Assembly: GCA_022822135.1 (NCBI GenBank)
Contig: JAJECH010000041.1
Location: 22,793 to 86,792 of the forward strand
Length of the DNA stretch: 64,000 bases
Origin: Pseudomonadales bacterium
GTDB taxonomy: Bacteria; Pseudomonadota; Gammaproteobacteria; Pseudomonadales; Azotimanducaceae
Reading direction: 5' to 3'
Shown in pieces: positions 55,537-64,000 of this stretch (position 1 is the first letter of the stretch; the number at the start of each line of letters is the position of its first letter). The translations under genes were made by a program, and so were the position numbers. The notes beneath the pieces are model-generated. The model was not told where the DNA came from, made no database searches, and worked only from the letters and a program-made list of their open reading frames with translations.

Positions 55537-56982
55537 ATGACTGAATACGCGTTTGAAAGTGCAGTGTCGTTAGCCCGACGAATACGTGCTAAAGAGATAT
55601 CTAGCGTCGAGCTGTTGAGTTACTACTTCGATCGTGTCGATAAGTTCAATGGCGCGTTGAACGCGGTCATTTGGGAAATCCGTGACGAGGCCATGGAAGA
55701 CGCCAAACGCGCTGATGCCGGAATCGCAGCAGGTGAGATTTCGGGTCCGTTGCACGGTGTACCGATGACCATCAAGGAGTCATACGACGTAAAAGGTACG
55801 CCATCAACTTGGGGTGCGCCGTACTTGAAGGACAACATAGCAAGTCACGATGCGCTTTCAGTCCAACGCTTACGGGCGGCGGGTGCTGTGATCTTTGGTA
55901 AGACCAACGTCCCATTGATGCTTTCTGACTTCCAGAGCTACAACGAAATCTACGGAACGACCAACAATCCCTACGATGTCACCAAGATCCCAGGCGGCTC
56001 CTCAGGGGGCTCGGCAGCAACGCTGGCCGCGGGTATGACGGGGATCGACACCGGCTCGGATATTGGCGGATCGATTCGGAATCCGGCGCATTTCTGTGGC
56101 GTATTCGGTCATAAACCCACATGGAACATGCTGCCTCCACGTGGCCATGCGACACCTGGCATATTGAGCCCGTCCGACCTATCGGTGATTGGTCCATTGG
56201 GCCGTGGTGCAGAAGACGTTGAAGTCGCTACTCGCGTTATGGCAGGACCCAACGAGATTGAATCACGCGGCCTGAAGCTCGAACTGCCGGAGTTCGACAA
56301 GCAGCTGGGTGACTTGAAGGTTGCAGTGTGGCGCGATGACGAAATGGCGCCCGTCGATGACTCGGTCTCCGCACGCGTCGATATGGTAGCTGAAGCGCTA
56401 CGGTCTGAAGGCGCGCAGCTCGATTTTGATGCACGCCCTGATTTCACATCCGAACACACTCATTTCACGTACCAATCCTTGTTGTCAGCAACGATGGCTT
56501 GTCGTGTTCCGGAAGAACAGTACCAGCGCAATCTTGAGGCGGCGAATTCCCTAGATCCTAATGACGAAAGCTTGGATGCGGTTGTACGAAGGTCTCAAGT
56601 TGCAAGATTTCGCGAGTGGGTGGGGAACAACGAGAAGCGCACCCATATCCGATGGGCGTGGCACAAGTTCTTCGAAGATTACGACATCGTCTTAATGCCG
56701 ATCATGGCACGTTCTGCGTTTCCGCACGATCATCGGCCGTTTGGCGAACGGTCAATCACCGTCAATGGTCAGCCACAGGGTTACTTTCTACAGGTATTCT
56801 GGGCTGGGTTACCGACCAACGCATACCTGCCATCAACGATCGTGCCAACCGGACTCGACGATGAAGGATTACCGATTGGAGTCCAGGTCGTTGGACCTGA
56901 GTACGGCGATTTAACGACCCTTGGTGTTGCACGTCTGTTAGAAAAGCAAGGATTTACGTTCACGCCACCAGCCGGGTACTAG
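55537..56982 (+). CDS. Amidase (amidase signature family)
   Basis: 481 residues, AGGAG seven bases before the ATG. Ser-cisSer-Lys triad of the amidase signature: Lys80 (MTIKES), Ser155 (GGSSGGS) and Ser179 (DIGGSIR), the latter two 24 residues apart as in family enzymes. Hydrolyses an amide to acid and ammonia; substrate unknown. The last codon's stop overlaps the GTG of mvaD by one base, so they are co-translated. Apparently complete. Confidence 0.93.
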   Translation: MTEYAFESAVSLARRIRAKEISSVELLSYYFDRVDKFNGALNAVIWEIRDEAMEDAKRADAGIAAGEISGPLHGVPMTIKESYDVKGTPSTWGAPYLKDNIASHDALSVQRLRAAGAVIFGKTNVPLMLSDFQSYNEIYGTTNNPYDVTKIPGGSSGGSAATLAAGMTGIDTGSDIGGSIRNPAHFCGVFGHKPTWNMLPPRGHATPGILSPSDLSVIGPLGRGAEDVEVATRVMAGPNEIESRGLKLELPEFDKQLGDLKVAVWRDDEMAPVDDSVSARVDMVAEALRSEGAQLDFDARPDFTSEHTHFTYQSLLSATMACRVPEEQYQRNLEAANSLDPNDESLDAVVRRSQVARFREWVGNNEKRTHIRWAWHKFFEDYDIVLMPIMARSAFPHDHRPFGERSITVNGQPQGYFLQVFWAGLPTNAYLPSTIVPTGLDDEGLPIGVQVVGPEYGDLTTLGVARLLEKQGFTFTPPAGY

Positions 56983-57929
56983 TGCGAACGGCAACTGCTT
57001 ATGCGCACCCCAATATTGCACTCGTCAAGTATTGGGGTAAAAGCAACGACGAGCTGAACATCCCTGCAACGCCTTCGCTGGCGATTACGTTGGGTGATTT
57101 ACGGACGACCACACGGGTTGAGGAGTCAACCTCCGACACGGTCGTATTGGACGATGTTCAGGTACAAGATGCGAAGATCAACGCATGGCTCGCTCATCTT
57201 CGCAAACAGTTCAATCTGCCGCCGCTGCGGGTCGAATCGTCGAGCGATTTTCCTGCGAACAGTGGATTGGCATCGTCGGCATCTGGATTTGCAGCGCTCA
57301 CACTCGCTATCTCCAGTGCTTTCGATCTAGGTTTGTCCCTGCAGGAGCAATGTGATTGGGCGCGGCTAGGATCGGGATCGGCTGGTCGGTCGTTACACGG
57401 CGGCTTCGTGGCGCTTGAACCGCAGGGAACTTCGTGTCGAGTCTCCCAAGTCTTAGGTGAAAGTGACTGGGACTTATCTATTGCCATTGCGATCACGTCG
57501 GATCGAGCGAAGTCGACCGGTTCGACGGCAGGAATGACCGCATCAAGAGATACCTCGCCGTTCTATGAAGGTTGGCTACGAGCAACCAGTGAGGCGTTTG
57601 ATTCGGGTCTAAGAGCGGTCAAGAACATGGATTTCGAAGCGCTTGCTCAGATCTCGGAAGCAAGTTGTCGACAGATGCACGCGCTGATGCTGAGTACTGA
57701 ACCCGCATTGATCTATTGGAACGCTGCAACTTTAAATTGCATCGAGGAGGTCACACGCATGCGCGACGACGGTCTTGACGTGTTCTACACGATCGATGCA
57801 GGATCGCACCTGAAGGCGGTTTGTAGAGCAAGTGTGGCCAAGCAGGTGCGTGATCGATTGCGCGGCGTTGAAGGTGTCTATTCGGTACTGGCGAGCAACA
57901 TCGGCGGTCCCGCTCAACTCCTAGGTTAG
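56982..57929 (+). CDS. mvaD: Diphosphomevalonate decarboxylase
   Basis: 315 residues. Last step of the mevalonate route to isopentenyl diphosphate: ATP-dependent decarboxylation of mevalonate 5-diphosphate. GHMP-kinase fold with AYAHPNIALVKYWGKSNDELNIPATPSLAITLG, SSDFPANSGLASSASGFAALTLA and ARLGSGSAGRSLHGGFV. Starts with GTG, overlapping the amidase stop. The HMG-CoA reductase/mevalonate kinase and phosphomevalonate kinase genes lie 2.3 kb away on the other strand. All key segments are present. Confidence 0.96.
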   Translation: MRTATAYAHPNIALVKYWGKSNDELNIPATPSLAITLGDLRTTTRVEESTSDTVVLDDVQVQDAKINAWLAHLRKQFNLPPLRVESSSDFPANSGLASSASGFAALTLAISSAFDLGLSLQEQCDWARLGSGSAGRSLHGGFVALEPQGTSCRVSQVLGESDWDLSIAIAITSDRAKSTGSTAGMTASRDTSPFYEGWLRATSEAFDSGLRAVKNMDFEALAQISEASCRQMHALMLSTEPALIYWNAATLNCIEEVTRMRDDGLDVFYTIDAGSHLKAVCRASVAKQVRDRLRGVEGVYSVLASNIGGPAQLLG

Positions 57930-57947
57930 ATCTCGTTAGAAACGGAG

Positions 57948-58781
57948 CTATTTGCTCGCCGAATCGTCTTCCAGTCCGATAGGACGGCTAGAGTCTTCGA
58001 TCCACTCGCTCCACGAACCTGGATAGAGGATGGGTTCAGGATAACCCGCTAGCAAGAGCGCCATGATGTTGTGAGTTGCCGACACGCCAGAGCCACAGTA
58101 GCAGACAATCGATTCGCTGGGATCGAACGCGACAAATCGATTCGAGTTTCGATTGAATCGCTTGTCAGCATCCTGATTTTCATCAAACGGGTAACAGACA
58201 GCACCTGGAATGTGACCTGCAGTGTGGTCGATTGTCTCGTTCTGACCCATGAATCGATCGTGAGATCTTGCGTCGATTAGCGTGTGCTCACCACCTAACA
58301 ATTCATCAGGCCCGCACGTTTTCGTTAACGAAGAGCCGACTTCAAAAAGACATTTCTGAGGCTGCTCAACCTCGATGGTTGTCTCAAAACCTTGTTCCGT
58401 CCATTGATGCAATCCACCGTCGAGTACACGTACATCTGAGTGCCCGACCCAACGCATCATCCACCAGAGCCGTCCGGCGAACGTACACGAACCGTCGTCG
58501 TAAGCAACGATCGAAGAATTGTTGTCAATTCCGTACTCGCCAAGGATTTCGGCAAAACGTTCTGTCTCGGGCAAAGGGTGTCGACCGTGTGTACCGGCTG
58601 GATCACTCATTGCAGGCTCAAGTGGCATGTACTGCGCCGCCGGAATGTGACCCTCGTTGAATTGTTTTCGTCCAAGCGGAGGATCCATCAGCGCCCAACG
58701 ACAGTCGATGATCCGAAGATTCGGTGTTGAAAGAAGACTCTCTAGCTCGTTAGGAGCTATTAGTAGATCAGACGCGTTCAT
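57948..58781 (-). CDS. Sulfurtransferase (3-mercaptopyruvate/thiosulfate type)
   Basis: 277 residues with two rhodanese domains. GAGGAAG five bases before the ATG. Features: DCRWALMDPPLGRKQFNEGHIPAAQYMPLE, GDWV-like VLDGGLHQWTEQGF, and the active loop CYCGSGVSATHN with nucleophilic Cys and the CGSGVxA form of mercaptopyruvate sulfurtransferase. Moves sulfane sulfur to a thiol acceptor or cyanide. Ends 19 bp from the convergent mvaD. The protein is the usual length. Confidence 0.92.
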   Translation of the reverse strand: MNASDLLIAPNELESLLSTPNLRIIDCRWALMDPPLGRKQFNEGHIPAAQYMPLEPAMSDPAGTHGRHPLPETERFAEILGEYGIDNNSSIVAYDDGSCTFAGRLWWMMRWVGHSDVRVLDGGLHQWTEQGFETTIEVEQPQKCLFEVGSSLTKTCGPDELLGGEHTLIDARSHDRFMGQNETIDHTAGHIPGAVCYPFDENQDADKRFNRNSNRFVAFDPSESIVCYCGSGVSATHNIMALLLAGYPEPILYPGSWSEWIEDSSRPIGLEDDSASK

Positions 58782-59014
58782 ACTGCTTCCTCATGAGATT
58801 GATTCGGCCTCGACGAGACCCACACTAGACGAATTCGCTGAGAATTAATCGGACTCATCCCCCAAGTCTTGGTGGCTTCGTGCTGTGAATAGGAGACTTC
58901 TACCACCCGAGTTATCCGAAGGTTCAAATCCGTTTCCACGTTTCGCAATTTTCTTATTAAGCTCGATTCGTGAACGACACGTTTGCACTTCGCACTGGCT
59001 TAGCAGAGGATTCC

Positions 59015-59359
59015 ATGACTAAATTCGAACCCAACATAACGTTGTATGGCTACCATCGCGACGGAACTGAGAGTAAGGTGCATTCATACAAGATAGAGTA
59101 CGACCTGGCTTCAGAGTGTGCAGAGAATGCAATAGAGAATTGCCGCGATTTTGTCACCCAATGGCTCACAAAGTGGGACGCTATGTCCAACTCTCCGAAG
59201 AAATTTAAGGTTGAACTTTTTCTAAGAGCTAAATTTGCAGATGGTCGAGAGATTAGCGAACTGAAAATGAGCTCAAAGGTCAATTCGTCGGAGAAGGTCA
59301 TGGCATATGTCGATCGACATAGCACGGGTGCGTTTCGAAAATTCGCGAAGATCGAGTAG
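59015..59359 (+). CDS. Small protein of unknown function
   Basis: 114 residues from the ATG at 59015, with AGAGGA six bases upstream; an open frame to 58970 would add 15. No signal peptide, membrane segment or motif I know. Lys/Glu-rich and likely a cytosolic alpha/beta protein: ENAIENCRDFVTQWLTKWD could be a helix, followed by KFKVELFLRAKFADG strands. Lies alone between convergent xthA and divergent sulfurtransferase genes. Confidence 0.55.
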   Translation: MTKFEPNITLYGYHRDGTESKVHSYKIEYDLASECAENAIENCRDFVTQWLTKWDAMSNSPKKFKVELFLRAKFADGREISELKMSSKVNSSEKVMAYVDRHSTGAFRKFAKIE

Positions 59360-59465
59360 TCGTTACGGTCACGTACACATGAGACGGTTGTGAACGCTCG
59401 CACCTTGACTCAAACAAAAAATACTCGTGACCGATGTGGTCTGAAAGTCTGTGCAACGAAGCACG

Positions 59466-60245
59466 TTAAGCAAGATCTAAGTCAACGTACACGGGCGCGT
59501 GATCCGAAGCCGTAAGACCTTCTTGTTTCTTTCTGAAGTCTCGGTCGATGACTACATCGCTAGTACGGTCAACGACGCCTTGAGTTCCGAGGAGTAGGTC
59601 AATGCGCAAGCCGAGGTTGCGCTGAAATGCGCCTGCACGATAGTCCCACCACGAAAACGCATCCGAATCGGGGTATTTGTCACGGAAGAGATCGGTAAGA
59701 CCGAGATCAAACAGTTTCGTTAAAACCTCGCGCTCTTCGACTGTATGAAAGATCTCTCCATCGCCACCTCCTCCGTGGTGGGAGTCTGCGGCGGTCGCAC
59801 AAATGTTGTAGTCGCCGCCGATTAAAAAGTCTTTACCGTTCGCAATCTGAGTTTCACAGAAGTCTCGCAAGGCACCAAACCACTCGAGCTTCATTTGAAA
59901 ATCGGCATGCTCGAGGTTTTTGCCGTTCGGACAGTACACGCAGGCGTAGGATAGATCACCAAAGTCACCAGCGATCAGCCTCGCCCCGTTTTCTTCGCGA
60001 CCAGGAAGACCGAGTTGAGTGACATCCACATCCGCCTTCGCGGCAAAAGCGACGCCGTTCCAGCTCTTTTGACCGTGAACGTGAACTTGATAGCCCAGCT
60101 CTTCAAACGCGTCAGCCGGAAAGTTCTCTTCGGTGGCTTTGATTTCCTGAAAGCCGACGAGATCAGGTTGCCTCGACTCTAGCCATATCTTGACATAGTC
60201 AATTCGAGCGCGGACGCCATTAATGTTCCACGTCGCGATGCGCAT
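59466..60245 (-). CDS. xthA: Exodeoxyribonuclease III
   Basis: 259 residues. 3'-5' exonuclease and AP endonuclease for base-excision repair. Features: TWNINGVRARIDYVKIWLESRQPDLVGFQEIKA (metal-binding Glu), GGDYNICATAADSHH, SWWDYRAGAFQRNLGLRIDLLL and the terminal ASDHAPVYVDL with catalytic Asp-His. ATG 5 bp after the stop of the HMG-CoA reductase fusion, so it may be in the same transcript. Complete and ordinary. Confidence 0.97.
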   Translation of the reverse strand: MRIATWNINGVRARIDYVKIWLESRQPDLVGFQEIKATEENFPADAFEELGYQVHVHGQKSWNGVAFAAKADVDVTQLGLPGREENGARLIAGDFGDLSYACVYCPNGKNLEHADFQMKLEWFGALRDFCETQIANGKDFLIGGDYNICATAADSHHGGGGDGEIFHTVEEREVLTKLFDLGLTDLFRDKYPDSDAFSWWDYRAGAFQRNLGLRIDLLLGTQGVVDRTSDVVIDRDFRKKQEGLTASDHAPVYVDLDLA

Positions 60246-60250
60246 GGGTT

Positions 60251-62497
60251 CTACTCGATCGTGAATGAAAGGGTCTGGTAACCCGCGGTTTCCAACGCCG
60301 TCACGACGTCTTCTTGTGTATCAGGACAGAGCGCTACGACACTGCCGCCGCCACCAGCACCGGTAATTTTCGCCCCAAGCGCACCGTTACTACGTGCTAG
60401 GAACACTAGCTCTTCTAATGCTGGGGTTGAAATCTGAATCGTGTTCAGACATCCGTGCGCTATGTTCATCAGTTCACCCAGGTCCGAGAGGTTGCCGTTT
60501 GTAAACGCTTCTACGCCGTCGGTTGTGATGAATGCGAGCTGGTCGAAGACCATACCGTATGCGACTTTGCGTCGTTCATGGGCTTGCCGCACCTGTTCCA
60601 CCATGTTGGCAGTCAAACTCTCGTTCCCGGACATGCCGACGACTAGCGGTATGGGTTTCGCTGGACGAATAATCTCGTGTGCGGCGTCATCCGGATTTGT
60701 AGGTTGCTTGTAGAGCAATGGTTCGCCGTAAGTCGCGATCGTGTTATCGACGCCGGAAGGATTTCCATGAGCGGAGCGTTCGCACTCGAACGCGAGCTCG
60801 TTCACACGCTCAGGTCTTAGATCGAGATCAAAATAGTCGCTGAGTGCTCGGATGACAGCGACTGCGATGGCCGCAGAACCGCCTAATCCCATTGCGCGCG
60901 GCACATTCGGGAAGACTTCGATGGCGAGAGGCTTCTCGTTCAGGCCGAGTTGATGCAGCAGAAGCGCCAATACACCGACCAATCCTAGCGGGTTGTCTTC
61001 GGCTGTATGAATCCGTTGCTCAATGCCCCACCGCGGAATGAGTAGAACCGGTTCCTCAGAAGGTACGACACGAGCTTCAACAGCCAACGGTAGCGGTAAC
61101 GCTAAAGCAGGACGTCCGTACACGACCGAGTGCTCGCCGAGTAGGATGACTTTGCCGCAAGCGGTACTACGCGCTTGTTCGACGTCATCGTCGGTTTGAG
61201 TCGAGCGTAGTCGACGCAGGATATCTTGAGCACGCCATACCTTTATGTCGCCTTCCTCAATTAAGGCGTCAACGACCTCATCGAAATACTCATCCGGCAC
61301 ATTCGCGGTAGATGCGACACTCCGAGCGTGTAAGTTCATATGGTGTTGCTGAATCCCCGCGGTGGACAGCGATCGTAGTGCCGCGAAGTTCTGTGCGAGA
61401 CCTACCGCGCCCATGATCCCGGCAAGTTCAGGCGCGTTAGGCGAACCTAGGATTCGGTGATTGATTCCGACCGTTGGATTCGTCTCTAGGGATCCTCCGA
61501 CTGTACCAACTTTCATTGGCATATGAAGGACACCTACCAGAGCACCACTATCGGACTTGGACCAGGATGTGAGTGCTCGGTATTGCCCGTCGACTGCAGC
61601 AAAGGCGTGAGCCGCGGCTTCAATGGCGCGGAAATCGTTGCCGGTTGCCAAAGCGACCGCATCAATGCCGTTCATGATGCCTTTGTTGTGGGTCACTGCA
61701 CGATATGGGTCGGCGCGTGCCCAATCATTCGCGAGAATGATCCCGTCTCTTACTCGCTCGCCTGAGTAGTCGCCCGTCTCGAGATTCTCAACTGGAATCG
61801 TGAATTTCGCCGTGACCATGGAACGGTCGGTGAGATTCGAGAGGATTCGCAAAAAAACGGTGCCGCCGGAGATGGTCTCGATCAGGCTCGCGACACCTTC
61901 GCACATGCTGTTTACGACGTTCGCACCCATCGCGTCGCGCGTGTCCACCAGTAGATGGAGCACGACGAGGGTGTCGTTTGATTCACCGACATCTCGATGA
62001 ATATGTACTTCGATATCGACCGCACCGCCCCCGCGCGCCACCATCTTTGGGTGGAGGCTATTAGCCAAATTCAGAATAGCTTCGCGTTTCTCAAGAAGAA
62101 CCTTTTTCGCTTTATCCGGATCTTCGATATTCGCGATTTGAACCTGCCCGATAAGTATTGGATCGGTTGTTTCGACTTCGATTCCGCCTGATAGCCGAGT
62201 AATTCGGGCGGCTCCTGATAGTCCTGCAACAATCGAAGGTTCTTCAACGACTAACGGCACGATGTAGTCCTTGCCGTTGATCAGGAAATTCAAACCAAGA
62301 CCAAGGGGTAAGCCCATGACCCCGACCACATTCTCGATCATCCGATCGGCGGTCGGTGAGCGAAGGGTATGAGTACCGCTGTCTAAGGCTTTGATATCGG
62401 CAGTGCTCAACAAACCGCGGTCACGCAATGCCTGAATTCGCGCGGGAACGTCAAGCTTGAAGAAGCCCGGGATTCTAGAGTTGGACTGTTGCGCCAT
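60251..62497 (-). CDS. HMG-CoA reductase - mevalonate kinase fusion
   Basis: 748 residues. Residues 1 to about 425 are a class II HMG-CoA reductase: Glu55 (RMIENVVGVMGLPLGLGLNF), the DTRDAMGANVVNSM Asp, the Lys of LTSWSKSDSG and the terminal MNLHARSVA His. After a short link, about 435 to 748 is mevalonate kinase: STACGKVILLGEHSVVYGRPALALPL, MGLGGSAAIAVAVIRA (phosphate loop) and KITGAGGGGSVVALC. The chain would thus reduce HMG-CoA to mevalonate and phosphorylate it. ATG has TGGAG upstream and lies 23 bp inside the end of the phosphomevalonate kinase gene. Both halves keep their active residues. Confidence 0.94.
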   Translation of the reverse strand: MAQQSNSRIPGFFKLDVPARIQALRDRGLLSTADIKALDSGTHTLRSPTADRMIENVVGVMGLPLGLGLNFLINGKDYIVPLVVEEPSIVAGLSGAARITRLSGGIEVETTDPILIGQVQIANIEDPDKAKKVLLEKREAILNLANSLHPKMVARGGGAVDIEVHIHRDVGESNDTLVVLHLLVDTRDAMGANVVNSMCEGVASLIETISGGTVFLRILSNLTDRSMVTAKFTIPVENLETGDYSGERVRDGIILANDWARADPYRAVTHNKGIMNGIDAVALATGNDFRAIEAAAHAFAAVDGQYRALTSWSKSDSGALVGVLHMPMKVGTVGGSLETNPTVGINHRILGSPNAPELAGIMGAVGLAQNFAALRSLSTAGIQQHHMNLHARSVASTANVPDEYFDEVVDALIEEGDIKVWRAQDILRRLRSTQTDDDVEQARSTACGKVILLGEHSVVYGRPALALPLPLAVEARVVPSEEPVLLIPRWGIEQRIHTAEDNPLGLVGVLALLLHQLGLNEKPLAIEVFPNVPRAMGLGGSAAIAVAVIRALSDYFDLDLRPERVNELAFECERSAHGNPSGVDNTIATYGEPLLYKQPTNPDDAAHEIIRPAKPIPLVVGMSGNESLTANMVEQVRQAHERRKVAYGMVFDQLAFITTDGVEAFTNGNLSDLGELMNIAHGCLNTIQISTPALEELVFLARSNGALGAKITGAGGGGSVVALCPDTQEDVVTALETAGYQTLSFTIE

Positions 62498-63437
62498 GAT
62501 GCTCCATTGTCAAATCCAAGAGGGTCAGACCTTCGCGTTCTACGTCTCGTTCAAACGAATCGAGTGCCCTCGTATCTTCGCTAAATGCTACTCCCGTATC
62601 GCCTCCACCTGCACCACATGGCTTGTACAGTACACCAGCGCGGTTCGCGATCTCAAGCGCGGTGCGGTGGGAAGGTCCGTAGATACCGAGGTTCGTTACT
62701 TGGTCGAATTTGAACACGAATTCGTTGAGTTCCGCCAAGTTTTGTAGGAAAAGTCCGGTATTGTGGAGAGAGTCTGCTACTGCATTCGCTAGTCGCTGCC
62801 ATTGTCTGACTTCCTCGCGTAGGCGAGCTTCAGTCAGAGAACGAAATTTCAAGAGCATTGGTTCCGTACTGGTGCTGCTACCGGTAAACACGAAGCGCGT
62901 ATGTAGTCCAGAGGGGGGCGTCACGCGCTCCCCGGCACCGTTTTGAAAACGGCTTAGACCGCCTAATCGCGCGGCAACAACGTCCAATCCACTACCGTTT
63001 TTTCCGTGCAAGGAATTATGAAGGCTGATTAGTCGCTCAGTCGTGAATCTATGTTCGGTGACGTGTCCTAGTGCTTCGGCGAGAGCCACTATGATCGCGG
63101 CACTTGAACCCACACCCAGCTTGGCGTTGCCTTCGTAGAACGTGCTCGTATCCAATACCAGTTCGGCGTGATCGGGTAGTCTGGAAGATGAGGGCAGGGC
63201 ATCGATTAGTGTTGTGAGAAGTTCCTGTCCGTTGGCCTCTAGGAGGGAAGCGAAGTTTTCGAATTGAGCCGCTGGTGCGAGATTTGAATGGATCGACCAG
63301 CCGCCAGTAGATTTGGTCGTCAATGTAGCCGTTGCGACACGATTTACGGCCAATACAAGCGCTGGTGCGCTGAGGAGCGCAATGTAGTCGCCGGAAAGTA
63401 CCAATTTACCGGGGGCACGGCCCGTTATTCGGGTCAT
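62475..63437 (-). CDS. Phosphomevalonate kinase-like GHMP kinase
   Basis: 320 residues. N-terminal GRAPGKLVLSGDYIALLSAPALVLAVNR, then the GHMP phosphate loop KLGVGSSAAIIVALAEALG, and C-terminal YKPCGAGGGDTGVAF. With HMG-CoA reductase/mevalonate kinase directly overlapping downstream and mvaD nearby, the likely job is mevalonate 5-phosphate to 5-diphosphate. ATG at 63437 with no strong ribosome site; the next gene upstream starts over 200 bp away. First gene of PMK, HMGR-MVK, xthA. Confidence 0.88.
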   Translation of the reverse strand: MTRITGRAPGKLVLSGDYIALLSAPALVLAVNRVATATLTTKSTGGWSIHSNLAPAAQFENFASLLEANGQELLTTLIDALPSSSRLPDHAELVLDTSTFYEGNAKLGVGSSAAIIVALAEALGHVTEHRFTTERLISLHNSLHGKNGSGLDVVAARLGGLSRFQNGAGERVTPPSGLHTRFVFTGSSTSTEPMLLKFRSLTEARLREEVRQWQRLANAVADSLHNTGLFLQNLAELNEFVFKFDQVTNLGIYGPSHRTALEIANRAGVLYKPCGAGGGDTGVAFSEDTRALDSFERDVEREGLTLLDLTMEHHGATVQL

Positions 63438-63654
63438 TGAGTTATGCGTTCAATGAATGTAGCGATCTGCGATGACTCGGTCTTCTGCATTGTAGAGGCC
63501 GCTTTGAATGATGTGGCATTCACATATATGCACAGTCGCACGCTCTAAATCGAAGCCAACGCCAGTTCGAGCTTCTACGCATGAACCTGGAGGCTTACGG
63601 CGGAATCGATGTCTTGTTGGCACCATAGGTCACAGCCGGGTCACGCGCGCCACG

Positions 63655-63999
63655 TCACATTTCGGCAACGCTATCCAGCACGAGTCGATGGAGCCGCCGC
63701 TCCCACTCTTCGAACTCGTGGTCAAGATCAGGGCGGGGTTCGAGCGGTATCCAGTAGCAAAGCCACGGATCGTGGTCCCCGTTTTTTACCTCCCACCTGT
63801 CGGGCGTTGTCTCGGACGTAGGGAAGTGAAAAAACGACCGATCCATTCGACCGGCCAGGATCCCGGCAGGGATCCATCCCTCCTTACCCGACAGCCTGAC
63901 TTTTGCACTATCGCCCTGACGTTCGACTACCTCCAGCCAATGGGCGCGCGGAACTTCGAAGTCGAGAGGTGTTTCGCGAGCAGGTTCCTGATAAAGCAT
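63655..63999 (-). CDS. SH3-domain-like protein, possibly cut by the window end
   Basis: At least 114 residues; an ATG sits at 63999 but the gene could begin beyond the window, and no ribosome site can be checked. HWLEVVERQGDSAKVRLSGKEGWIPAGILA is the pattern of a bacterial SH3 (SH3b) domain. The C-terminal half (RSFFHFPTSE..., FEEWERRLHRLVLDSVAEM) has no motif I know. No signal peptide is visible in what is present. Role unknown. Confidence 0.5.
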   Translation of the reverse strand: MLYQEPARETPLDFEVPRAHWLEVVERQGDSAKVRLSGKEGWIPAGILAGRMDRSFFHFPTSETTPDRWEVKNGDHDPWLCYWIPLEPRPDLDHEFEEWERRLHRLVLDSVAEM

Positions 64000-64000
64000 G

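Noticed and set aside
59050..59403. 117-codon minus-strand frame opposite the small unknown gene
   Set aside because: The plus-strand frame has a ribosome site and better composition; the other has neither.
1..64000. CRISPR arrays, rRNA, tRNA and insertion sequences
   Set aside because: No regularly spaced repeats, rRNA-like stretch, convincing tRNA cloverleaf or transposase frame was found by eye; a tRNA search program would be decisive.

Overview
The window reads as chromosomal DNA from a Gram-negative, probably aquatic gammaproteobacterium. Reasons: an rppH-ptsP / lgt-thyA-folA housekeeping cluster, TonB-dependent and other outer-membrane beta-barrel proteins, an ECF sigma factor, and a mevalonate-type isoprenoid pathway that includes an HMG-CoA reductase/mevalonate kinase fusion. 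Taxonomy is inference; no rRNA or tRNA gene was recognised. Many genes appear to start with TTG or GTG.

Region 1 (1-22.4 kb) is a cell-surface region. It holds a secreted zinc metalloprotease with leucine-rich repeats (cut by the window start), a secreted HExxH protein, a small CxxC protein with a beta-barrel partner, a glycosyltransferase, a one-piece hybrid histidine kinase that ends in an OmpR-type DNA-binding domain, and two giant proteins (Ig/Calx-beta/LRR, and cadherin-like repeats with a C-terminal barrel). A 23-bp promoter-like element lies upstream of three of the large secreted proteins, one copy sitting in the spacer shared with the kinase gene.

Region 2 (22.5-31.1 kb) is an accessory stretch. 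It has an orphan HipB-like regulator, an intact HTH-ImmA metallopeptidase gene divergent from a decayed one, a DUF5916 outer-membrane gene broken by one in-frame TAG, then a short operon of an Nmad3-like protein, a DUF6998 (PD-(D/E)XK-like) protein and an orphan HicB-like protein, followed by an enolase-superfamily dehydratase.

Region 3 (31.1-44.6 kb) is the rppH-ptsP and lgt-thyA-folA cluster, with about 8.4 kb of opposite-strand genes between ptsP and lgt: an orphan antitoxin-like gene, an NRDE protein, an SDR, glycerol kinase, an ECF sigma factor with a long unknown C-terminal domain, an AlbA_2/Schlafen-type ATP-binding regulator, and a decayed S9 prolyl-oligopeptidase gene next to a long perfect palindrome.

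Region 4 (44.7-54.6 kb) has a YyaL-like protein lacking its cysteines, an acyl-CoA dehydrogenase and a CaiB-type CoA-transferase. A three-gene DuOB-DUF488-DUF488 cassette follows, and after it lies a second, diverged copy of the last 99 bp of the CoA-transferase gene, which suggests insertion at the 3' end of that gene. A large TonB-dependent receptor closes the region.

Region 5 (54.6-64 kb) has an inositol-monophosphatase-like enzyme, an amidase overlapping diphosphomevalonate decarboxylase, a sulfurtransferase, a small unknown, exonuclease III, the HMG-CoA reductase/mevalonate kinase fusion and a phosphomevalonate kinase. Together these give acetoacetyl/HMG-CoA-derived isoprenoid synthesis from HMG-CoA to isopentenyl diphosphate; HMG-CoA synthase and IPP isomerase are not in the window.
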